The notes under the pieces are model-generated. The model had not been told where the DNA came from. It worked only from the letters and a program-made list of their open reading frames with translations, and made no database searches. This document shows positions 1 through 6,470 of a stretch of 6,470 nt of DNA, one piece after another. Made by a program: the position numbers and the translations under genes. Source of the stretch: Methanobacteriota archaeon (GTDB taxonomy: Archaea > Thermoplasmatota > Poseidoniia > Poseidoniales > Thalassarchaeaceae); the NCBI GenBank assembly GCA_002701965.1, contig NZXM01000056.1, forward strand, positions 14,230 to 20,699, written 5' to 3'. Each line of letters begins with the position of its first letter. Positions within the stretch are counted from its first letter, which is position 1.

Positions 1-3000
1 ACGCCCGATACAGATGCAGGAGGGGTATGGGATGGCCAAGAATACATTGATGGAACCAATCCTCAGAACGATCCAAACGATGATCAAAACCCAGTCGATA
101 CCGATGGAGATGGAATTCCTGACAGCGTTGAGAATATCACGGGTACAGACTGGCGTGATCCTGACACCGATGGCGGTGGCATGATTGATGGCGAAGAATG
201 TCCGCCTCCGCTATGGGTCTTCAACTGCATTGGAGGAAATTTCAATCCTTGGGATCCTTCAGATGATATCATCCAAAATGAGATTGTCTTCTATGCAAAC
301 AATTCCACCTTCGGTGTCGATGAAACACTCGACCGATTCTGGCGCGTACATACCTATGATGCGTACACAGGTGCTGCATATGGAAAGAATGCAACCAACC
401 AAATCTGGACTGCGATGCCTCAAGGATTCACCAATGAACAGTGGATTGCCAACAACTCGTTCCACAATTCGACTGAGAGTTGGTCCATTGAACATGTCAA
501 CCCAATTCTCAGTGCCAATGCGCCCCATCCCTATGCCACAACTGGAGTGATGGGATGGGCTGACACGCTTGCAAATCTGAGTCATGGTAATATTACACAT
601 GACATCAAGGTCGAAGATGCCGGTTTAGTCGGGATGTTTGTTGATGCACCTGAAATTTGGTACGATACCAGTGAATTGGATTTGTCTATCGCATATGCCG
701 GTGCAGGTACTTACGCCATGGATTTACCCAGTGAATTCACAGATTCAACCCATCCTTTCTCGGAAGTTCGCAACATTACAGATGCAGTAATTTCGGATGC
801 TGGTGCAGTCAGTGCCTATGACAAAGCAGTTGCAATCCAAGATTTCCTATTGAATGGTAATTCAACAACCGAGTATCTACGTAACTACGACGGTAGTGGT
901 CTACCGATTGGTGAAGATCTCTCATTCCACCTTGTGGTTGCGGCCAAGGAGGGTCGTTGTACCGAATTCTCCACAGCTTTCACCACCATGTTGCGCTTAG
1001 CAGGTCTCCCTGCTCGCAAAGTCACCGGATACCATGGTGGTTATTGGAACGGCCAAGGTTACACTGTTGCAGGTGTACATTCTGATTCTTGGGCTGAGGT
1101 TCATCTACAGACCAGTCCTGCAGGCAATTCTTTGGACATGGGTTGGATTCCTCTTGACCCTTGCCCTGCCGCAGCACCGACCCAGATTGTCAATGAAACC
1201 TGGGAGCCATTGACGGTTCATCGTAACTTGTCCACTGGCAACATTTGGCTCAATGGTACTCTGGAGTTTACCGACAACAACACTCCAATTGACAATCACA
1301 CGGTTCGCCTCTATCTGATGCCCCCTGCAACGGCAGCCAGTAATCCAAGTTTGGGCGCTACTGGTGCACGCCAGTTGGGTGAAACTCTAACCGGCTCTCT
1401 AGGCAATTTCACCTTGCGCGGAGTACCTGCAGAAATTATTGAGCCAGGATATGGTTCATTGGTTGTTGAAGTTGCTCAACGTGGATATGTCGAAACATCA
1501 TACAAGACATTCTCTTGGACAATCAATGTCACGGATACGCTGAATATCACTCAAGATACGCCCTCTTTACCAGGTGAGCCAATCGTTGGTGCTGGTACGA
1601 CAACACTTGTTGCAGGCAATGTTCGATGGGAGAATATTCCTTTCATCGATCCAAGTGATGTGGGTTCACTGATTTTATTCATGAACTACACTAGTTCCGT
1701 TGATGGTGCCGTTTCTCTGCAGACGACTGTGGGTGAAGATGGGTATTACGAGTTCAACGTCACACTGGATGAGAATGAGACCATCGGTCTCCTACCCGCG
1801 GTAATCGAATTCCCGGGATGGCATGTAGATGGTTTGCATCTTGTCGCTCCACCCACTTACCATGCGTTGCCTAGCACCTACAATTTGAATTTCAATATCA
1901 GTGCCGCACCAAACCTCACTGCAACATTGGAGGGTCCGGGCACAAACAACTCATTGCTCTCTCTCGATGAGAATCTGTACATCAATGGGTCTGTACTCTC
2001 CCGTGGGCAATCCATCGTCCCGATGGAAGGTACACTTTGGTTACAGATGCGAATGAATGGTTCATCGGGGCCGATGGAGAATATCACCTCATGGGTGCTG
2101 AATTCTTCCACATGGTCTTCAAGCCCTGGGAACTTCAGTTTAGTATGGAACTTCACAGTTGCAGATGCACAAATGCTTGACCCAGGGTTCCTCGATGTAG
2201 AATTACTCTTCATCCCGGATGCACTTGGTGCCAGTGATATTGCTGGATTGCAGGAGCAGGCAACAACGTCTGGGCTCAGTTATGGGTTGCAAACTATTCT
2301 TACCATTGAATACAACATTGGACCCCTTGAACGAGGTACAGATGCAACCTCAAGTATCGGTTTGACAGATCATCGTGGCAACTATGTGTTGCCAGCTAAC
2401 GGAACTTACCTTTCGACGTTCAACGGGCAATTGATTGCCACCAACACTTCGGTTGATGCCGAATCTGGGTCACTCATTATCGACTGGATTCCTGATCCTA
2501 CCACACCTGTAGGTGACTATGTTTGGTACACAAACTACAGTTCTTCGACACAGTGGTACAAAGATGCCACCAGTCAAGGTGATGTTCGAGTCACGGGGTT
2601 CATTATCATCAGTTCAACTCTGGCTTCGGACTGGGTACACATTGGTGCGACCACATACGTCACAGGAGATATACGCGATGATTTGACCAACAACGTCATC
2701 ACTGGAAATCAGACATCTCTCATCTTTGAGTTTGAGATTCCCGGTGTCGGTCCTGCTGACCCCATGGGCAATCCACCTCCACCAACGTTCATCCCAATCG
2801 GTTCAATTGCAGTGAACTCGACTACGGGATTGTACAATTTCTCCTTCACCATGCCCACGAATATGCCTGGTGGAATTTGGGATATCAGTGTCTCCGCTGA
2901 CTTTGCTGCTGGAGCTCCTCCTGGTGGTGCTTACTACAACCTTGAGGAACCACATACCTTCCAGATTGGTGCTGAATCCGAGTCAACTCTACTCGTCAAC

Positions 3001-6000
3001 AATTCGAATCTCCTAGTTGAAGTCAGCAATGACTTGATCATTGAAGTCGACGTGAAGGATATTGCTGCATTCTACTCAGAACCACCCTTGGGACTTGACG
3101 ACATGCAGAACATCTCGCAAGCTGCAGTCGAATTCTTCTGGGATGCCAATGGGGCGAACACCTCCTTGGGAACATTCGCGACCAACAGCGACGGTCGAGT
3201 GACCCTAACATGGACTGTGCCATTGCAGCAGGAACCAGGATTCTATGACGTTTGGATGGTCATGTATGATGATCAGAGTGATACACTTTCAACCAACAAT
3301 GGTGCTCGCTACACCGGTAACGATACGATGGCCAATGTCACCGTTCAAGTGTTGAGTTCTGTGGTCTTCGATCCATCAACACCCACAACTGTTGTCGCAG
3401 GAACCAATTTCCAACTGACTGGTGTGGTGCAAGATTCTGTTAATTCGTCTCGGCCATTCTCTGGTCCGGTTCGCGTGGATGTATTCTGGCTGGACGAGCC
3501 AGATGAGTTGCTCGCCTCAGGCTTTACAACTGCTGTCAATGGGACCTTCAATTTGAGTGTCAATTCAGACCCTGAACTTGATGGAATCACCAGTGGTAAC
3601 CACACACTCGTGGTCTCTGTGATTGAAGGCTCTAGTCCATTCTACCTAACTGCCACAGGCACGCATGACATCTTGGTCATGGGAGTCACTGACTTTGAGC
3701 AAACCTATCCACTTTCGGGTATTGTAGTCAACCGTGGTGATTCGGTCACGTTTGGAGGGAAGCTGGTTGAAACGACTGACTTCGGTTGTGATACTTGTAA
3801 CGGTGCACCTCGTGTACTGAACTTCACAACGGTATCGTCTCAATTCCACGATACATGGCTTGCTGAAACCTCTACCGATGTTAATGGTAGTGTGGAGTTC
3901 ACATACAATATCCCTTCAACTCAACCTCTGGGTCCGATTATCATTACATTACACTACAATGGTACGTGGAACCTTCTACCTGATGCCAGCCCGATCAACA
4001 CCGTTACGGTCCGTTCAATCACCGTCTTGGTTGTTGATTCCATTACCGACAACCCGATTGCAGGTGGTGGATTCAATGTGACTGGTACATTGGTTTCCGA
4101 CAATGGTTCTGCAATTATCACGCGGGATGGTACACCTATGTTGCCAACCCTGACTTTCGATATTGATGGGTTCACCAATACCTTCACTGTGGCCAATGGG
4201 ACGGCTCAGGGCAACGGAACTTGGTGGGCATGGGTGACCTTGGATGCTGCCTTCCCGCGCGGCACCCATCTGATTACAGCTGAATATACACCAACTGTCA
4301 ACTTCTATGAATTCAGTTCTGGAAACAATACATTTGACAGCCGTGGATATTCTGTACTGACGATTACTACACCTTTGGATTTGAATTTGGAAGACCGCAC
4401 GGTTCGGGGTGAAAACTTCACACTCAACATCACTTTGGTCGATAATGCCGGCGACCCTATTGGCAATGAGACGGTTTCGATTGATCCTGTTGGGATGAAC
4501 TCACCATTGTTTGTGACGACAGATGCAAGTGGATTTGGTACAGTTCAAGTTGCTGTTCTGAACACAACGACACCAGGTCCACATACCATCCTGGCAAATT
4601 ATGCAGGATTGAATGGCTCAACTGGAGTGATTGGAGATGCCACCTCGACTCGAATCGTGATTCTGGCACCTACTGTACTCACAGTTGACAGTATTGAAGG
4701 TGAATTGATTGCCGGACAGACACTGATTGTCAATGGAACCTTGCTAGATGAATGGGGTCTATCTTTACTCGATACGGAAGGAAATGCATCGGGTGGTGTC
4801 ATCCATCTTGCGATTGATGGCAACGGTGTAGGGAGTACATGGGCCACCATTTCAAATGGTACCACGGGTGAGTATTCCCTCGTATACACTCTACCACAGA
4901 ATATCGAAGCCGGAGGGCATACACTGGAAGTAAGCTTCCTTGGAGGTTATCTTTGGGTCGATCCTGTGGGATCGGGAGACTCGGTCAATCCCGAGTACTA
5001 TCTAGGTTCTACTGCGACTTCCCAATTCAATGCAACACAGCCGACAACCGTCAGCATCGTAGCTGGTGGTGGGGAAATTGATCGTGAAGAACTCATCTCC
5101 TTGAGTGGTGTGCTATTGGATTCAGTCGATCGGCCTGTTGGAAATATGACAATCAGCATTTACCTTGATGGCATTTTCTTGACTAATGTGACAAGCACAG
5201 AGAACGGTACATTCGATGTATTCTATCCAGTTCCTGCGGACATGACCTTGGGTCCAGTCTCTATGGACGTACAGTATGCAGGTGCAGAATTCTACTTGCC
5301 CTCTAGTTCTAGCATTAACTGGCAAGTGTTCAGTTCAGTCAATCTTGAAATCGCACCACCTGAGGCTGTCGCGATTGGTGATACTGTGGCCTTCACTGGC
5401 ACAGTCCGTGACAATCTTCCGGCGGGATGGATTCCAGGTCACAATGTAGACATTCGAATCGATGGTATGTTGATTGGCAATGCAACGACCGATGAAAACG
5501 GGATTTGGATTCTAAATTGGACCATTCCTTCCAACATGGAATTGGGCAGCCATACTATCGAAGTTTATGCCCCGGATCAAGGGTGGTACCGTAGCGGTGA
5601 AGCCAATGAAACTCTCTGGGTTGCGCACCATTCAGCCATATCTTTGTCTGCAAATGGTGGGTCTGCAACACGTGGCTTCGATTGGTTCATCTCCGGTCGT
5701 TTGTATGACAGTGACGTTGTCGGACTCCCCGGTATTGCGAACGCCGAAGTTCAAGTGGCCCTCGATGGTGCTTCTATCGCCACCTTGACCACGGATGAAA
5801 ATGGCAACTTCAGCGTCTCCATCCCGGTTGACATTTCAAGTACACGTGGCAATCATATCGTCACAGTACTGTACTTGGGCGACTCGTCCTGGTTGGGTAG
5901 TGAGGGAGAAGTCACCGTCACGACATGGGCCGATGTAGATGTGCAGATCACCTTCGTATCGGATAATTCGATTCGTGGCGATTCAACACATCCCGTTCGA

Positions 6001-6470
6001 ATTGAGGGCCGAATTGATGAGGTAGGTGGCAATGGAAACACGCTCACAAATCTCTCGCTTGTACTGATGACAGGTAACACAACATTGCCTACATCAAATC
6101 TGGTGTGGGACAATCAAACGGGTGGATTCGTGATCGAGTTTACTGCTGATCGGTTCATGAGCCCGGGTGATATGACGCTCGTACTCACCAGTGAGCAGGA
6201 CAGTGTTCGCTATCTGAATTCAGCTAATACATCCACTGAGTTATTCCTGAGTGTACGTGCGACCTTCGAGATTAACCCTGATACAATCACCGTCGCTTGG
6301 GGTTCACATTCCATCAATGGTACTGTGACTGTCAGAGATTTGTTCTCTAGTCAAGTGATTCCGGGAATCGCCATTGAGGCGCATCTACAGAACCAATCTG
6401 AGATTGAACCATTTGAGTTGTTTAAATCAGGCTACACAGATGAAAGCGGTGTTTGGGAGTTTGATTTCTC
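1..6470 (+). CDS. Giant multidomain surface protein: Ca-binding motifs, transglutaminase-like domain, Ig-like repeat stalk (partial at both ends)
   Basis: Frame 1 is open across the entire window, giving 2156 residues with neither start nor stop; the first in-frame ATG is at 181 but lies inside a conserved motif and is not a start. Seen: Asp-rich DxDGDG motifs (residues 3-66), a transglutaminase-like region (about 110-395; Cys320, His360/Asp362, Asp386), then at least 16 beta-rich Ig-like modules to the right edge. There is no hydrophobic membrane segment or signal peptide in the visible part; these would lie in the missing ends. Composition is that of an exported acidic protein: only 10 Lys, six Cys, about 75 N-x-S/T sequons, many Asp, Thr, Ser, Asn and Gly. 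Similar architectures are known in large surface proteins of marine Poseidoniia archaea. Role inferred: extracellular stalk or adhesin with a papain-fold head. Coding status is very secure; exact function and taxon are not. Confidence 0.93.
7..198 (+). other. Asp-rich calcium-binding-like motifs (DxDGDG / thrombospondin type 3-like)
   Basis: Three copies of an Asp-rich loop followed by an acidic helix-like tail are visible: D3-T-D5-A-G-G..D11-G-Q-E14, D33-T-D-G-D-G-I-P-D41..E43, and D55-T-D-G-G-G..D63-G-E-E66. The Asp at positions 1, 3, 5 and 9 of the middle copy is the pattern of EF-hand-like and thrombospondin type 3 loops that bind Ca2+ in extracellular proteins. The motif already begins at the left edge, so more copies probably lie upstream. 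Cys67 and Cys76 follow directly and could form a disulfide that closes this segment. In archaeal surface proteins such motifs commonly act as rigid calcium-stabilised spacers; that role here is inferred. Confidence 0.75.
328..1185 (+). other. Transglutaminase-like (papain-fold) domain with TgpA/DUF3488-type leader region
   Basis: Residues 114-124 read WRVHTYDAYTG, the motif found ahead of the core in TgpA/DUF3488-type transglutaminase-like proteins. Residues 273-283 (YDKAVAIQDFL) match the helix before the core. The core has G-R-C320-T-E-F with the nucleophile-type Cys at a helix start, then L-R-L-A-G-L-P-A-R-K-V-T-G-Y (residues 331-344), a typical hallmark, then S-W364-A-E-V, and G-W-I-P-L-D386-P. 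Family knowledge: members use Cys-His-Asp for amide hydrolysis or cross-linking of Gln and Lys. Oddities: the residue two before Trp364, usually the His, is Asp362, with His360 two residues further up; Cys388 sits beside the Asp. It may be a protease, a cross-linker, or an inactive binding module. The fold is well supported, the activity is not. Confidence 0.82.
1228..2598 (+). repeat. Divergent Ig-like/beta-sandwich modules 1-4
   Basis: Four beta-rich modules follow the transglutaminase-like region: about residues 410-510, 532-636, 637-774 and 775-866. The first has the layout 'I-W-L-N-G-T-L..P-I-D-N-H-T-V-R-L', then 'G-N-F-T-L', then a last strand pair, as in carboxypeptidase-regulatory-like or Ig-like stalk domains. 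The second has a G-E-D580-G-Y-Y-E-F turn followed by N-V-T-L. The third (about 139 residues) and fourth are more divergent and longer or shorter than the later ones, so their borders are approximate. Sequons are dense (for example N-I-T, N-F-S, N-F-T, N-Y-S). No repeat is visible at DNA level; similarity is only in protein pattern. Likely a glycosylated structural stalk. Confidence 0.6.
2599..3687 (+). repeat. Ig-like modules 5-7
   Basis: Three modules are suggested at about residues 867-990, 991-1118 and 1119-1229. Each shows the order 'hydrophobic strand, G/D-x-V/I-x-D, loop, strand, turn, F/W strand, P-x-x-x-G strand'. Module 5 has Y-V-T-G-D-I-R-D-D and then Y-N-F-S-F-T-M-P-T-N-M-P-G-G. 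Module 6 has T-N-S-D1064-G-R-V-T-L-T-W-T-V-P. Module 7 has F-Q-L-T-G-V-V-Q-D and N-G-T-F-N-L-S-V. This is the pattern of bacterial/archaeal Ig-like and invasin-like stalk repeats. Module 5 carries a Pro-rich insertion (N-P-P-P-P-T-F) in a loop. Function inferred as spacer or adhesive stalk. Confidence 0.65.
3688..4017 (+). repeat. Ig-like module 8 with the only CxxC of the array
   Basis: Residues 1230-1339 form one Ig-like module: V-N-R-G-D-S-V-T-F-G-G-K-L-V at the front, the T-D1293-V-N-G-S-V-E-F turn and strand in the middle, and P-S-T-Q-P-L-G-P-I-I-I-T at the end. Between the second and third strands lies F-G-C1263-D-T-C1266-N-G-A-P. These are the only two cysteines seen after Cys388. A vicinal-loop disulfide or a metal site are both possible; neither is shown. 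Lys1254 in this module is the last lysine before an 887-residue lysine-free run. Confidence 0.68.
4018..5040 (+). repeat. Ig-like modules 9-11
   Basis: Modules lie at about residues 1340-1455, 1456-1556 and 1557-1680. Recurrent elements are 'I-A-G-x-x-x-x-V-x-G-T-L' (modules 9 and 11), the turn T-T-D1508-A-S-G-F (module 10), and the late strand 'G-x-H-T-I/L-x-x-x-Y/F' (modules 9, 10 and 11). Module 11 holds a longer loop with several Gly and Asp residues (D-E-W-G-L-S-L-L-D-T-E-G-N) and an aromatic insertion before its last strand. The pattern fits Ig-like stalk domains of the Big/CarboxypepD_reg-like type. There are no lysines and no cysteines in this part. Confidence 0.68.
5041..5931 (+). 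repeat. Regular Ig-like modules 12-14 (98, 98 and 101 residues)
   Basis: These are the clearest repeat units: residues 1681-1778, 1779-1876 and 1877-1977. Each runs 'L-S-G-V-L-L-D / F-T-G-T-V-R-D / I-S-G-R-L-Y-D', then 'V-x-I-x-L-D-G' style strand, then a turn T-E-N-G (1733-1736), T-D-E-N-G (1830-1834) and T-D-E-N-G (1931-1935), then an aromatic strand ending in 'P-A-D-M-T-L-G', 'P-S-N-M-E-L-G-S-H' or 'V-D-I-S-S-T-R-G-N-H', and then 'Y/W-x-x-S' near the end. The even spacing argues for tandem duplication of one ancestral domain. Codons differ throughout, so the duplications are old or the DNA has been selected against repeat identity. Confidence 0.75.
5932..6470 (+). repeat. Ig-like modules 15-16, the second cut by the window edge
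   Basis: Module 15 covers about residues 1978-2087: S-I-R-G-D-S..V-R-I-E-G-R-I-D-E, a Gly/Asn-rich loop, then G-G-F-V-I-E-F and M-S-P-G-D-M-T-L-V-L. It is slightly longer than its neighbours and its central turn is N-Q-T-G-G-F instead of T-D-E-N-G. Module 16 starts near residue 2088 (S-I-N-G-T-V-T-V-R-D) and reaches the turn Y-T-D2147-E-S-G-V-W at the right edge, so its last strands and everything C-terminal are missing. Lys2142 is the first lysine after residue 1254. Confidence 0.68.

Noticed and set aside
181..183. In-frame ATG as a possible start of the main gene
   Set aside because: It falls inside the third Asp-rich motif (D-T-D-G-G-G-M-I-D-G-E-E), and the frame with the same motif type is open upstream to base 1.
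185..550. A 121-codon + strand open frame in another frame
   Set aside because: It overlaps the frame-1 transglutaminase-like leader region, which has recognisable motifs; the alternative translation is rich in Met/Ser/Pro with no motif.
259..600. A 113-codon antisense open frame
   Set aside because: It is a shadow of the frame-1 gene; no recognisable domain and it lies opposite the conserved WRVHTYDAYTG motif.
1878..2213. A 111-codon antisense open frame
   Set aside because: Opposite Ig-like module 3; no motif, and no sign of an independent start region.
3787..3798. CxxC as a thioredoxin-type active site
   Set aside because: No thioredoxin-fold surroundings (no W-C-x-x-C helix); the pair sits in a loop of a beta-sandwich module.
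4599..4889. Antisense open frame of 96 codons, and similar ones at 3345-3605, 3954-4269 and 5853-6113
   Set aside because: Several antisense frames occur opposite Thr/Ser/Val-rich modules; low stop frequency on the opposite strand follows from the composition of the real gene, and the translations show no domains.
1..6470. CRISPR arrays, tRNA/rRNA genes, insertion sequences, direct DNA repeats
   Set aside because: None seen; the repeats are at protein level only, and the whole window is coding.

Overview
The whole window is the inside of one very long protein-coding gene on the + strand. Reading frame 1 is open from base 1 to base 6470 without a stop codon (2156 complete codons plus two bases). 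Both the true start and the true stop lie outside, so there is no intergenic DNA, promoter, terminator or RNA gene to annotate.

The protein reads as a giant, secreted or surface-anchored, multidomain protein. In order it has: (1) an Asp/Gly-rich stretch with three DxD..G..DGxE calcium-binding-like motifs (residues about 1-66) followed by a Cys pair; (2) a transglutaminase-like region of about 280 residues (about 110-395), with a TgpA/DUF3488-style WRVHTYDAYTG motif ahead of a Cys-His-Asp papain-like core; (3) at least 16 consecutive Ig-like beta-sandwich modules of about 92-139 residues each (residues about 410-2156), still running at the right edge. The last modules are the most regular (98, 98, 101 residues) and share a T-D-x-N-G turn and a 'P-x-x-M-x-L-G-x-H' strand pair.

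Organism: the combination of DTDGDG repeats, a transglutaminase-like core and long Ig-like arrays, very many N-glycosylation sequons and an intermediate GC content resembles the large surface proteins of marine planktonic Euryarchaeota (Marine Group II/III, Poseidoniia, Thermoplasmatota). This is an inference from style of protein, not a proven assignment.

The most unusual points are an extreme lysine depletion (10 Lys in 2156 residues, none for 887 consecutive residues), about 75 N-x-S/T sequons, an Asp where the transglutaminase His is normally found (W minus 2), and a single CxxC inside an otherwise cysteine-free Ig array. A reasonable working picture is a heavily glycosylated extracellular stalk carrying a calcium-bound, peptidase- or transglutaminase-like (possibly degenerate) head near its N-terminal side.
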